Made by a program: the position numbers and the translations under genes. Positions 1 through 12,415 of a stretch of DNA of 64,000 bases are shown here, one piece after another. Source of the stretch: Ancistrus triradiatus (lineage: Eukaryota > Chordata > Actinopteri > Siluriformes > Loricariidae); contig JAJAGP010000757.1 in NCBI GenBank assembly GCA_025084515.1, positions 239,714-303,713 on the forward strand, in the 5' to 3' direction. The notes under the pieces were generated by a model that was not told the origin of the DNA, did not search any database, and saw only the letters and a list, made by a program, of their open reading frames with translations. The stretch's first letter is position 1, and every line of letters begins with the position of its first letter.

Positions 1-960
1 TAAACGCCTTTCATTAACAGGATGCATCCATCTTGTAAATCTCTCTCTAGATACATTTTGCAATGTGTCAGAGCACATGGTGCAGAGCCATGATATGATG
101 TAGTATTTATGAAGCGCATGATGCCAAGGTAAAGTCTAAATGAATTCATTTCCCTTTTGAAAACACACTGTACATACACGCTTATGCTAGCGTTTGGGCA
201 AACCTGAATAAATTACAGGTTTTGTTGACTTCCTAAATGAAAGGAAGTTAACATCACAAATTTAAATATGACATATTTCTGGCAATATTAATGCACCATC
301 ACTGATTTGCTGAATTTGACATAGTGGCATATGCTATCGTTGGATCCAGATGATCCACTTGTGTTTTTGTCTTTTAGTCTCTGAACATGGTAACTTGATA
401 GCCATCTTACTCCAGGCTAGTTGCAGACAATTCCAGAGCTTAGGTTCTGCAACCCTTCAAGCCACTCAAGGTGTTGTGCTTTTATTCAACAGCCATGAGC
501 ACCTCTCATATCATAAAATAAATATAGCTGACTCTAAGAAACAGTCTGGCCTCTGTGCAAGCCAGCCTAGCTTTCCATTAAAGTTGGCAAAACATTCCTT
601 TGTTTTAGGAAGACAGAGTGGAAAGTTGACTAAATTACTTGCTGAGAGTGGAGAAACCAATTAAAGTGTCATATTAAGAGACACTGAAGTTTTCTGTACA
701 ACCAATTCTTCTGCCATTGTTTGACTATTTGGATTTCATGCCTGCATGTTTCATATTATGAACCTGTTAGCAGTGAGTATGTTTAAAGTAGCAAATATAA
801 CTAGGAATCGTGTCTACATACTTTTGGCCATATAGTGTGTTCCAGATGTGCACAAATTTTAGTGATCATGAGGTGCTCAGTGACTTCACTAGTATTCTGT
901 ATTATGTATTTTCAATATCCTTTTTTTTTTTAAATGTACCTAATTTGAGAATAATAAGAA
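1..960. other. AT-rich intergenic DNA with a solo Tc1-like terminus
   Basis: No gene is supported. The frame at 350-664 has no recognisable family features. At about 817-839 the sequence ACTTTTGGCCATATAGTGTG matches the terminus of a Tc1-like family seen at 32350 (CACTATATGG...AAAAGT). It appears as an isolated end with no recognisable partner. Confidence 0.5.
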
Positions 961-984
961 TAATAAATAATACTTTGAATTCAT

Positions 985-1100
985 GATGAGTGGCACCCTG
1001 TCTAGGGTTTTTTCCTGCCTTGCGCCCTGTGCCTCCGGTTAGGCACGGGCTTTCCCGCGACCCTGATCACGGTTAAGAAAATGAATGAATGAATGAATTC
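985..1100 (+). repeat. 3' part of a tRNA-derived SINE (GGCACGGTGGC family)
   Basis: This fragment holds the family's 3' module (CCCTGTCTAGGG, then TTGCGCCCTGTGCCTCCGG, then GTTAAGAAAATGAATGAATG). The same module recurs at 58985-59070. The tRNA-like head is missing. Confidence 0.6.
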
Positions 1101-1246
1101 ATAATATCTAATAATATGTCTAAATAAAATTAACAAGTTGATACTTGGAAGATTGTCACTCCTTATTCCAGTCCACTGGACAATACCCAGAATCCTATGT
1201 ATGCATGCATGCTTGGTTGAGCCTCCAACTTGTCATGATATACAGT

Positions 1247-1957
1247 ATCTAGTATCTAGTCAGCAACTGATTGTGCAAGTTCTCCTACTTATGAAGATGG
1301 TTTGTAATTTTCATCATAGGTACACTTCAACTATGATAGACAAAATGAGAACAAAAATCCAGGAAATTACACAGGTTTTTTTAAAGAATTTAATTTTAAA
1401 ACATGGTGGAAAATAAGTATGTGGTCACGCACAAACAAGCAAGATTTCTGGCTCTCACAGACCTGTAACTTCTTCTTTAAGAAGCTCTTCTGACCTCCAC
1501 TGGCTGGGTCTTCCAGCATGACAATGATCCCAAACACACCACTCGGGCAATGACGGAATGGCTCCGTAAAAAGCATTTCAAGGTCCTCCAGACCTCAACA
1601 CCATAGAAAATTTGTGGAGTGAGTTGAAAGTCCTTGTTGCCCAGTGACAGCCCCAAAACATCACTGCTCTAGAGGAGATCTGCATGGAGGAATGGGCCAA
1701 AATACCAGCTACAGTGTGTGCACACCTGGTGAAGACTTACAGGAAACGTTTGAATTGAGTTGAACTTTTGCTATTGACCAAATACTTATTTTCCACCATA
1801 ATTTACAATTAAATTCTTTAAAAATCCTACAATGTGATTTCCTGGATTTTTTTTCCTCATTTTGTCTCTCATAGATGAAATGTACCTATTATGAAAATTA
1901 CAGACCTCTCTCATCTTTCTAAGTACAAGAACTTGCACAATCAGTGGATTTGTCCAT
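1247..1957 (+). mobile_element. Tc1-like element, internal-deletion derivative (CAGTGGGGCAAAA family)
   Basis: Both terminal regions remain: CTGATTGTGCAAGTTCTCC at the left and its reverse complement at the right end near 1940. The 5' transposase half, with the helix-turn-helix and first catalytic Asp, is gone. The sequence jumps near 1498 straight to the codons for GWVFQHDNDPKHT and continues to the C-terminal region. The segment holding the SPDLNPIENLW motif is also damaged, so the copy cannot encode a transposase. Confidence 0.8.
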
Positions 1958-1999
1958 ATTATCCAAAGATAAAACACATGTAACATATATCATTTTAAA

Positions 2000-3603
2000 T
2001 GATGTAACATAATGTAAACAACATTTCCTTAAACAGAGATCATTTTATTGAATATAAAATAACTCTAAGTCTGTGGAACCGTTTGTAGGCATGTACATTA
2101 CCACGGTGATCCAAAGAGACTAGTCTGCAGACTGTATCTTCATTCAAGCACCAATCAGGCAGTGTGATTACAGCTCTGAGAACAGGAATCCATCTGTGGT
2201 TTTCCTTTGTGCTCTTTCCCAGAAAGATGAATCAAAAGGGCTGACCACTGAGTGGCCCAGGCTCCTTTCATCCCTTTCTTAAATCTCTCAGAGCACTGAT
2301 GGGGGTACAGGACCAAACCATCATACACTCCCAGGAGGATTCATACAGCTGTTAGATTCACAGAGCTGTCTGGGTTGCTATTACCAGAATTTTAGCTCGG
2401 GGGATGGAATGTGGAGTCTAAACCAGAACATCTTCAGTGAATGTATAAAGTGTATGAAGTAAATGTGTGAACTCAGGTTGAAATGTGCAGACTTCCCTAA
2501 ATGAATTTTACTTCAGTCCAATTACAGGTCCTTAATCTTTTTAAAAGCTGGATCTAGATGTCCCCATAAGGATAGAAAGATGTGACATTTTTGAACTTGT
2601 GGGACATATTGCTGGTCTGCACATATCGTTACCTGTATCTGTGAGAAATGTGTGTTGTGAATGTGATCATGAACTGTATAACGACGCTGAATTATCATCT
2701 GGATTTTACATGATATTCTATTTCATATGTTAAATCCAAATAAAGTATTAAAATATGTGTCCCAATTACTGTAATAGATTCTTTAGATACAGTGGGATTG
2801 CTAGTCAGTACCTTCTAAGCCTACAGTGAATAAACATTATTCACTTAATACTAACATCAGAACCTTAGTTATTGAACAAACTGTTCTCAAATGATCTCAA
2901 GGACAGTTCTACTCACACTGGGACTGCACCACCATGGCCCAGCTCCATAACGCTCTGCATTGCACCAGCAGCAGGAAATGACCAAACCCTGACTTTGGGC
3001 TAAAAATAAGGCTCGTTGTTAGAGGAGAATAGGACCAGGAAGGCGGCAAAGTACAGCAAATATTATTCCCATTTAACCACTGGCCTACCACATCCCTGAG
3101 GTAGAAAAAACAAAAATGAGAAGGGGGAATAGAAAGAGAAAGGCCCCTGAGAACTAGATATCAGAACAAGCAAACCACAGAAAGAAAGTAAAAAAGATCA
3201 TGGATGGAAAAATGAGCAAGCAGAACAATGCAGCAGCTGCTTTTCTCACTTCAGCATAAAGAATACACCTAAACACATAAACACAAAAAGTGTTAATCTG
3301 AATATATTCCCATGCGAGAACTGAGAAGAATGTTTGCCCAGATTTCTGACTGGTTCATCTTTTCTTTCTCAGTGGCTTTCTGTTGAAAATTCTGTGAAAA
3401 TGGGAAAGGAAAAACTTTTGCAGAGCTGTAATGTTGGCATTGAACCCCAGTCACTTCCCCCCTCCTCGTTCTTTGGCAAACTGTATGCTGCCTGGCACTG
3501 TGCAGAGCTGAGCTAAGAATGGAGCACTCTGCCACCTCACGCAATGTGGCGTTCTGAAATTTCCTGCAGTAAAAGCCTGATTGGGAAGACACTCGTTAAA
3601 TAT

Positions 3604-3659
<56 letters not shown>

Positions 3660-4598
3660 GAGAGATTTTAAACAAAAAAAGCAACAGTGGGAAGTGAAAA
3701 TATAAAAATTGGATTACTACTTTTCCTCCCGTCACCACTCGTTAGTTTCTTGAACCCTTCTCTCTCTGTGCCTCTTCCTGAGCTCCTCTCCACTTTTTCA
3801 AATGCTGTTTTCATTTAAACTGTGGCAAGGCTCACGCTTGCCATGTTTCCCAAACCAATAGCTATTTCCTGATTTACTCCCTCTTTTATATAATTATTCT
3901 ACAATCTTATGTTTTCTTTTTCCCCCTCGGTTCTCTTTCACAGTGTTTCATGTTTTCATTATAATGTAGCATCATGGCCTCTTTAGAGCAGAGGTTCTTA
4001 GTGGCCTGGCACCCATCCACACAGGTCAAAGGTCAGAAGGGATTTAAGAGAATGGGGGAGAAGTAAAAAAGCTACGGAAACTTGGATTAATTTAGAAATG
4101 CATGCTTCTAAAAGAAGCACAGTTTCCATAACTCTGTCTTATCCCTGCTGCTTAACATCTGTTGTTCATAAATAAATGATGCTTTATCAGTGATGTAACA
4201 ATTTAATGGCAACCGAAAACATCCTGCTTTGTTTGTCTGTAATGTCATGCACTATCAAATAAAACAGCAATGCTTTTGCATAATGAAAGCCAGAGTTGGT
4301 GAATAAAGAAGGTGGAATCCCATTAGAAATTAGTTGCCATTTCTTTTTGTACACCTTGGTTCACCAGAATAACAGTACAGGTTCTATTAGGTAAGAATTT
4401 CATAATTACTCAGATAAGTTCTGAGTAACTTTCAGGTCCCTGTGGAGGAAGATACATAATAGTCAGCACTACATGAATTTCTTTGGCCTTCAAGTAGTTC
4501 TTGCAAGGCTTTGAGGAGTGTTTTTGGGTCATTATCCTGAATCTTTCTCCACAAAGATCTAAAGAATATTTTTACTGGTGGTCTTGGGCTTTTGCCCC

Positions 4599-4600
<2 letters not shown>
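2000..4600. other. Intergenic DNA, no gene seen
   Basis: I found no coding family and no transposon terminus here. The only repeat recognised is the TG/AG microsatellite at 3603-3665. Open frames at 2909-3091 and 3293-3738 are low-complexity or lack features. Confidence 0.5.
3603..3665. repeat. Compound (TG)n(AG)n microsatellite
   Basis: About 13 TG units run directly into about 18 AG units with one interruption (AGCGAG). Confidence 0.95.

Positions 4601-4601
<1 letters not shown>

Positions 4602-4632
<31 letters not shown>
4602..4632. repeat. (AT)n microsatellite
   Basis: About 15 uninterrupted AT units abut the end of the Tc1-like copy at 4633-6098. TA runs are preferred Tc1 targets. Confidence 0.95.
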
Positions 4633-4635
<3 letters not shown>

Positions 4636-6098
4636 TGAATACTTTGTTCTGCACAAAGTTGAATGTGCTGACAACAAAATCACACAAAAATCATCAATGG
4701 AAATCGAATTTATTAACCAATGGAGTCACACACAAAACTAAAGTGGAAAAACACACTACGGGCTGATCCAACTTTGATGTAATGTCCTTAAAACAAGTCA
4801 AAATGAGGCTCAGTATTGTGTGTGGCCTCCACGTGCCTGTATGACCTCCCTACAATGCCTGGGCATGCTCCTGATGAGATGGCAGATGGTCTCCTGAGGG
4901 ATCTCCTCCCAGACCTGGACTAAAGCATCCGCCAACTCCTGGACAGTCTGTGGTACAACGTGACGTTGGTGGATGGAGCGAGACATGATGTCCCAGATGT
5001 GCTCAATCGGATTCAGGTCTGGGGAACGAGCGGGCCAATCCATAGCTTCAATGCCTTCATCTTGCAGGAACTGCTGACACTCCAGCCACATGAGGTCTAG
5101 CATTGTCTTGCATTAGGACGAACCCAGGGCCAACCACACCAGCATATGGTCTCACAAGGTGTCTGAGGATCTCATCTCGGTACCTAATGGCGAGCACATG
5201 GAGGGCTGTGCGGCCCTCCAAAGAAATGCCACCCCACACCATTAATGACCCACTGCCAAACCGGTCATCCTGAAGGATGTTGCAGGCAGCAGATCGCTCT
5301 CTGACAAGACTCTGTCATGTCTGTCACATGTGCTCAGTGTGAACCTGCTTTCATCTGTGAGGAGCCAGTGGCGAATTTGCCAATCCTGGTGTTCTCTGGC
5401 AAATGCCAAGCGTCCTGCACGGTGTTGGGCTGTGAGCACAACCCCCATCTGTGGACGTCGGGCCCTCATACCATCCTCATGGAGTCGGTTTCTAACCATT
5501 TATGCAGACACATTCACATTTGTGGCCTGCTAGAGGGCATTTTGCAGGGCTCCGCAGGTGCTCCTCCTTGCACAAAGGCGGAGGTAGCGGTCATGCTGCT
5601 GGGTTGTTGCCCTCCTATGGCCTCCTCCACGTCTCCTGGTGTACTGGCCTGTCTCCTGGTAGCGCCTCCAGCCTCTGGACACTACGCTGACAGACACAGC
5701 AAACCTTCTTGCCACAGCTCGCATTGATGTGCCATCATGGACGAGCTGCATTACCTGAGCCACTTGTGTGGGTTGTAGAGTTCGTCTCATGCTACCACGA
5801 GTGTGAAAGCACCACCAACATTCAAAAGTGACCAAAACATCAGCCAGAAATCATAGATATTGAGAAGTGGTCTGTGGTCCCCACCTGCAGGACCACTCCT
5901 TTTATTGAGTGTGTCTTGCTAATTGCCAGTAATTTCCACCTGTCTATTCCATTTGCACAACAGCATGTGAAATTGATTGTCAATCAGTGTTGCTTCCTAA
6001 GTGGACAGTTTGATTTCACAGAAGTTTGATTTACTTGGAGTTATATTGTGTTGTTTAAGTGTTCCCCTTTTTTTTTTTAAAGCAGTGTATATATATAT
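4633..6098 (-). mobile_element. Tc1-like transposon, broken copy (CACTGCTCAG family)
   Basis: The transposase is readable on the minus strand in four frame-shifted pieces: 5835-5530 (N-terminal helix-turn-helix, QLVHDGTSMRAVARRF), 5499-5242 (first catalytic Asp in LTDESRFTLS), 5242-5057 (second in MQDNARPHVAG) and 5103-4810 (third acidic residue in SPDLNPIEHIWD). All three catalytic acidic positions survive, but frameshifts separate them. The right terminus (AAGTGTTCCCCTTT..., 6060-6098) is present. The left terminus is truncated in the AT run. It is about 85-90% like the copy at 41900-43305 by eye. Confidence 0.88.
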
Positions 6099-6112
6099 CT
6101 CAAGAAAATGTG

Positions 6113-6720
6113 CTTCATGGTTACCTTAAGCACACATCATTCTACCAAAGACTGATTGAAAGGACTAACGTTAATGTTTTGGAATAGCCAACTCAAAATC
6201 CTGACCTTAATCCAATACAACTGGTGAACAACCTGAAGTTCATGTATGGAAACTCACCAACATCCCACAGTTGAAGCTGGTCTGTACCTAGGAATAAGCT
6301 CAACTTCCCTCCAAGTGGATGTGCAGAGCTGATCAGCAGTTACTGGAAATGTGGTAGCCTAGTTAAGGTTAAGGTACTGGACTCTGGACCAGAAGGCCAG
6401 GGTTCAAATCCCACCTCTGCCAAGCTGCCACTGTTGGGTCCTTGAGTAAGGCCCTTAACCCATAATTGCTTGGATTGTAAGATTGTATCTGTAATTGTAA
6501 GTCGCTCTGGATAAGGGTGTCTGCTAAATGCTGTAAATGTAAATGTTCTATTGGATCATTTTCCTGAATAAATAAATCACCAAGTATAATATTTTGTGAC
6601 ATTTTAAAAAATTGGTTTGTCTTTATCTACTTTAGGTCGTGTGTGACATCTGATTATGTTTAAGATCTTATTCATGCAGGACAATATAGATACTTCTGAA
6701 GGGTTCATAAAACACCACTG
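6113..6720 (+). mobile_element. Tc1-like fragment (CAGTGGTGCTTGAAAG family) with SINE inside
   Basis: Only the 3' third remains. It starts within the HTSRSTKEWL codons, passes the degraded PDLNP motif near 6200, and ends in the terminus ...AACACCACTG at 6720. A tRNA-derived SINE is inserted at 6351-6545. Confidence 0.8.
6351..6545 (+). repeat. tRNA-derived SINE (GGTAGCCTAG family)
   Basis: The head has pol III box A-like TAGCCTAGTTAAGG and box B-like GGTTCAAATCC. It is followed by the shared body (CCACTGTTGGGTCCTTGAG), the conserved GTCGCTCTGGATAAGG tail, and TGTAAATG repeats. Related copies lie at 12232, 31101 (reverse) and 43365. Confidence 0.85.
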
Positions 6721-7690
6721 TATCCATTAATGTTTACAGTTTTGTTTTGTATGAATACATAACAGTGTGGTGGTGCAGCATTAGCAAGAAAAACTGAAAA
6801 ATATACATCACGCATATGCATTCCCTGAAAGTCTCAAAGTTTTGAGCTCTGATTTCCTGAAAATGAGTTTTAGCAAGTAATATAAGCAATTGCACTATTT
6901 ATTATTACTACAAATTGTCTTGCATATTTCGTTACAAGATTATTATTAAAAATGTATGTTTAAACATTTTCTTTTTCCCCTAATTTTTAGACTGTCAGTA
7001 TAGTGATATAATTTCACTTGTCAGTGCACACAATTCCAGCTGCATTAGAAAAGAAACCATACTACTATGCGTATTTAAAATCATAAGTGGGGTCCTCTCA
7101 CTGTCTGAATCACATTTTTCGTCTCTCACGCTGAGTAGTTTAGTTAGGGGTTACAATGACAACAGGGTCCCTGATTAATCAGGCCTGCTCAGGCAACCCT
7201 AACATGGGATAATATTTAAAGCATTCGTATTTCTGCTTATTGATTCTCACTCTAGTGGAGAGGATGTAGTTGTGGTTGCTGGCACAGTGGGATGATTTCC
7301 TAATTAATCCCAACTGACCAGTTCCCACATGATTACACACACATGCACACTGACTTTCGAGATACTGTAGGTGCCAGCCACTGCATGTGCTTCAAGGTTC
7401 ATAAAATACAGCTGCTGCTAATTATGCTGCATGTTTTGAGACATTTTGCTCCAACCAAAAGAATGTACATCTTTATATTTTACTACAAAAGCCCAAACAT
7501 GTCTTCAATTACAGGATTAGGTGTGTGGTTACTGTGTTGGCTATTTTATTGCAGGGGATTCAGGTTTTGCATTAATGCTGGATTAAAATGAGGGTGTGGT
7601 TTAGCCTTTGGATTAAGTAGAATAACAGATCAGAGTACGCCCACATTTGTTGAATGAGTCAAAAAAGTGCAAATAATGCAACAAATGTAC
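6721..7690. other. Intergenic DNA, nothing recognised
   Basis: AT-rich sequence. The 82-codon frame at 7343-7591 has no family features and is probably chance. Confidence 0.5.
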
Positions 7691-7693
7691 TCC

Positions 7694-8219
7694 CAGGGAA
7701 AAAATTAGTCACCTTGTGTGTTTAAGTTGGTAGTAACTTCAGGCTCCTGCAGATGGCGTTGCACGAGGATGATCGGGCCTTAAATACCTGGGGGTGTGTG
7801 ACGGGATTCATGGATTGAGAAGAGGTGGTATTGTGCAGTGAAGGTCTCGTTCAGTTTGTGGAAAATGGCCGCAAAGCAGATGCTAATGATTGGCACAGAG
7901 GAGTCATTGCATTTGAGCATGAAAAGGCCATAGTGTGAAGGAACATTCTGGAGCAGTCACAAATCTGGACTGGCATGCAAAATCCTTAGATGTGAATCTT
8001 CTTGAAAATCTGTGGGACTACCTGAAACAATGAGTAAGACGCCAGGGAAGGCAAGCACAAAATCTGGCTGTATTGGTCAAGTCTTTGATGAAAGTGTAGC
8101 TCAACATCCAGAAACTTTTCTAGTCCATGACAAATCGAATCACAGCTGTTATTCATGCTTCTGGAGGCATCACACGCTGTTAGGTACGTTTCAGTCAGCG
8201 GTGACTAATTTTTTGTCCA
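7694..8219 (+). mobile_element. Decayed Tc1/mariner-like element with short inverted termini
   Basis: The left end GGGAAAAAATTAGTCACC and the right end GGTGACTAATTTTTTGTCC are imperfect inverted repeats. Between them, near 7968-8030, sits a degraded catalytic motif reading LDVNLLENLWDYLK (family form PDLNPIENLWDYLK). The first two-thirds of the transposase are deleted. Confidence 0.7.
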
Positions 8220-8223
8220 GTGA

Positions 8224-9184
8224 GTAAATATCTTAAATATAGGCAAATTTATCTTCTGTATCTCATTATGATACTATTTTAAGATTTATATATAATAGTT
8301 ATAAATAAGCCTGTTTTTATGCTAAATCACGTTTTGCGCAAAAAATGTGTTCAGTAGCTAAAAGTGTAGTAGCAAGTAAAGTTGTGCTTCCACGATGCGT
8401 TCTGTGAATCTTGATGTTGTCCGAACATAATATTGTATAGCATACTTATCTACGTTATAAGGGATACAAACATTGATTAAGTTAATATCTGCACTGACTA
8501 CCACATATTGATTTTCTGTTTTATTTGACAGCACATTGTATTTCCTCTCGTGTTTAGGACAGGAGCAGGTATTTCAGAAGAGAGCAGGGAACTGAGAAGC
8601 ATACGGAAACTGTGAAACTTGGATGAGGCTCTGAGAAATTAGCGCTTTTAAAGTTGCTAAGATGCAGTTCTTCTTACTTCCCTTGTTTGTTTGGTGTGCT
8701 GTATTGCAAAGACTCAGTTTCTCGTACCATCATGTCGGTGCTTATAAGAAAGTGCAACACCAATCAAACATTGTTCAGCATTCAGTCTGTTCACACTGAT
8801 GGTGCATGTCTGCACTGCTCTGTGTGTCATTATAACTGCTGTATCACAACAGCTAATGTATCAGGCTCGATAGTAAATGGCTTAAATAGGTTAATAGCCT
8901 TAATAATAAGGATAATAACCTTATCAGACTACAAACATAAATGCAAATGGACAATGTACAAATGGATGGCATGCGGTGCAAATATACAGAAATAAGTTTT
9001 GAGTTTTGGATTAGAAAAAGAATTCTTTAGTACACAGGATGTGTTTGAGTCATGGAGTTAAGAAAACGTGAAGCTTACGGAAGACTCGTGTGTATGTGGG
9101 TGTACTGTGTGTACACACTTGGTTGCCTCAAGCTATGATCTGAGTCATAGTTTATATTACTAAATTCTGAATAGAAAATTTTAT
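8224..9184. other. Intergenic DNA, nothing recognised
   Basis: AT-rich. The 113-codon frame at 8654-8995 shows no recognisable motif and no splice-compatible partner. Confidence 0.5.
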
Positions 9185-10388
9185 ACAGTGGTGCTTGAAA
9201 GGTTGTGAACCCTTTAGAATTTTCTATATTTCTGCATTAACATGTCCTAAAATATCATGAGATTTTTTCAAAAGTCCTAAAAGTAGAACTAGGTAAATAA
9301 AAGAAACAACAATATTATACTTGGCCATTCATTTAGATCCAATCTTTCATACACTTTCTGACATTTTCCTTTAGAATTCTCTGATATAATTCAGAATTCA
9401 TTGTTCCATCAATGATGGCTTGCCGTCCTGGCCCAGATGCAGCAAAACAAGCCCAAACCATGATACTACCACCACCATGTTTCACAGATGGGATAGGGTT
9501 CTTATGCTGGAATGCAGTGTTTTCCTTTATCCAAACATAACGCTTTTCTTTTAATTCAAAAATATCTATTTTGGTCTCATCCGTCCACAAAACATTCTTC
9601 CAATAGCCTTCTGGTTTGTCCACGTGATCTTTAGCAAAATGTTCTTTTTGGAGAGCAGTGGCTTTCTCCTTGCAGCCCTGCCATGGACACCATTGTTGTT
9701 CAGTGTTCTTCTGATGGTGGACTCATGAACATTAACATTAGCCAATGTGAGAGAGGCCTTCAGTTGCTTAGAAGTTACCCTGGGGTCCTTTGTAACCTCG
9801 CCAACTATTACACGCCTTGCTCTTGGAGTGATCTTTGTTGGTCAATCAATCCTGGGGAGGGTAACAATAGTCTTGAATTTCCTCCATTTGTACACAATCT
9901 GTCTGACTGTGGATTGGTGGAGTCCAAACTCTTTAGAGATGGTTTTGTAACCTTTTCCAGACTGATGAGCATCAACAACTCTTTTTCTGAGGTCCTCAGA
10001 AATCTCCTTTGTTCGTGCCATGATACACTTCCACAAACGTGTGTTGTGAAAAGCAGACTTTGATAGATACATTTTTTAAATAAAACAGGGTGCCCACTCA
10101 CACCTGATTGTCATCCCATTGATTGAAAACACCTGACTCTTAATTTCACCTTCAAATTAACTGCTAATTCTAGAAGTTCACATACTTTTGCCACTCACTA
10201 ATATGCAATATTGAATCATTTTCCTCAATAAATAAGTGACCAAGTATAATATTCTTGTCTCATTTGTTTAACTGGGTTCTCTTTATCTACTTTTAATACT
10301 TGTGTGAAAATCCGATGATGTTTTAGGTCATATTTATGCAGAAATATAGAAAATTCTAAAGGGTTCACAAACTTTCAAACACCACTGT
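9185..10388 (-). mobile_element. Tc1-like transposon, internally deleted (CAGTGGTGCTTGAAAG family)
   Basis: Both termini are present (CAGTGGTGCTTGAAAGG at 9186; TCAAACACCACTG ending near 10387), flanked by TA. On the minus strand, 10072-9842 gives the helix-turn-helix half (MARTKEISEDLRKRVVDAHQ). The segment 9623-9333 gives the first catalytic Asp (WTDETKIDIF) and the conserved PSVKHGGGSIMVWACF. The region encoding the second Asp and the PDLNPIE motif has been deleted at about 9330-9350, so this is a non-autonomous derivative. Confidence 0.9.
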
Positions 10389-12231
10389 AGAAGTATTTAT
10401 AAACCCTGCTTATTATTGATTAGCATTGCCAATTTCTGCATGTTAATTTGAGTCAGCCTGTCCAAACCTCAGACAAAAGCTTTCCACAGCAGGCTTACAG
10501 CTTGGTTTCAGTGTGCCAGTCATGTCCATTTCACTAATCTATGTCAGTGTTAGAAAACATTTCAGCCTGTGCACATGTAGAGCTGATGACTGTGTGTTTG
10601 TGAAACCTAAAGGAGCAGCAAGCATTATCTGGATCTTCTTGTAATCCTCATGTTTGGCCACTACCATACTGCTTGTCAAGTTGTTTACTGAGTCATTAAA
10701 AAGAAAGGCATTAACCATCTATTATGATTTATAAATTAATAACCAGAGATGACAGACTTGTGCCTCAGTTAATCTGGATATGAAGCATTTCTGTCAGAAC
10801 AGCTAAGCCCAAGCTTTACTATTAAAACAGAAATTTATGTAAATCGTCACGTATTCACAATTGAAGTTTTGCTGTTAAGCAAATATATATTATCATTATT
10901 TCTCATTTATTTTCTGTGCTAACTGTGGAATTTAACATTTATCCATGAACATGAAAAAAACATTTCATTTAATACCCATTTAATAAATATGTGTATGTGT
11001 TAAAAATATGTTAAATATGTGTTAAGTAAATTGTTTTTTTCTTCTTGTTTTTCTATGGCCTAGATCACTGTTAAAAGTGTCCAAGCCCATTTTACACTGT
11101 TTTCCTCTTTAAAATTATCCAAACTAGAAATATGCATATAGCATATAAAATGTAAAATCATGTGCAAAATTAAAAGAAGTTTTTGTTTATAAAGTTAAAA
11201 ATTTATGTTGTGGGGGTATTTCTTCAGTGGGCTCTGGACAAATGAATGATTGAATATGGATGCTGCCAAGTACCCCACATTCTTGAGAAAAACCTGTAGC
11301 CCTGTGATACACATCTGAACATGGACAGGTGGTTCATATTCCAATATGACAATAACCCTAAATACACAAAAAAAACCCAGACAAACCAACAACAAAAAAA
11401 CCCTGTATTGAAAAGGAAAAGGTAGCACTATTAGCTATGAAATCAGTTCTAACTACTCACTTTTCCTACACTGTTTAATTGTTTGTTAAATTGTTTACAT
11501 TTTTTACTTTGCTTTTTTACTTGCAAGATGTAAAATGTAAAAAGGTCAAATGTGTAAGCAAAGATGGATAAAGTTATTTTTCAATAGGCACTGTATGCTG
11601 TTGTACTTATAAACTTCAGACATTTTTAAATGATAATTAAAACTCGTGTTATGGCTACAGGTAACACTACTGATATTGTTTATTAAGTGATTTCAACAGA
11701 CTTGACTGGGCTGCCTTCATCAACTAACTACACAGAATTTTAAGAAAGTCAGCAAATCAGGAAAAGGTTTTCTTTGTGGTTTGGAACCCAGCCCTTACAA
11801 GTTAGCTAGACAGACATGCTATTTAAGTGATAAATAAAGTAGCCTGCATTTGTCACAGGTAGACATGACTCAGATTTCAGTCTTTAGTTTAATTATATAC
11901 TCAGCGCTTTAATAGTAGCCAAATGTGTAAAAATCTGTCATAAGTACAATGTTGTGTAAGCAGCGTCAGCTAGCAAGCTGGCTAATTAGTTGCTAATGAG
12001 AAGAATACGGAAAATGACTGTATCAACATTAAACACTGAACCACCAATTTCATGGTACTGTGTTAACAAATGTGGCCCAAATACCTTTTATTAATAATAT
12101 AGCCAAAAGTTGTAGACACCCAAAAATGACACTCATATACATGACTAAAAGTTTGAATGGAGTGAGCCTTCATGTCTCTGGAAAGGTTTTCTACTAGATT
12201 TTAGAACATGACCATGAGCTCTGGAGATGGG
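10389..12231. other. Intergenic DNA with one Tc1 relic
   Basis: No gene seen. A fragment at about 11205-11380 has the decayed catalytic segment QYDNNPKYT (family form HDNDPKHT). The rest is AT-rich without recognised features. Confidence 0.5.
11205..11380 (+). mobile_element. Relic of a Tc1-like transposase
   Basis: About 11350 the plus strand reads FQYDNNPKYT, matching the second-Asp motif of Tc1 transposases. It is preceded by degraded sequence resembling the domain before that motif. No termini could be identified. Confidence 0.45.
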
Positions 12232-12415
12232 ACTGTGGTAGCCTAGCGGGTAAGGTATTGGACTATGGACCAGAAGGTCCAGGGTTGAAATCCCACCTCT
12301 GCCAAGCTGCTACTGTTGGGTCCTTGTTGGGTCCCAATTGCTTGGATTGTAAGACTGTATCAATTGTAAGTCGCTCTGGATAAGGGCGTCTGGTAAATGC
12401 TGTAAAGGTAAAGGT
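12232..12415 (+). repeat. tRNA-derived SINE (GGTAGCCTAG family)
   Basis: The head GTGGTAGCCTAGCGGGTAAGG, box B-like GGTTGAAATCC, body, and GTCGCTCTGGATAAGGGCG tail are all present. The tail ends in degenerate GTAAAGG repeats instead of GTAAATG. Confidence 0.85.

Noticed and set aside
5317..5727. 136-codon plus-strand frame (also 42483-43063)
   Set aside because: Antisense shadow of the Tc1-like transposase.
6351..6425. tRNA-like box A and box B sequences at SINE heads (also 12232, 43365, 63223)
   Set aside because: They lack a full cloverleaf and are followed by SINE bodies, so they are SINE promoters and not tRNA genes.
8654..8995. 113-codon plus-strand frame with many Cys
   Set aside because: No signal peptide, domain or splice context, and nothing supports it as a gene.
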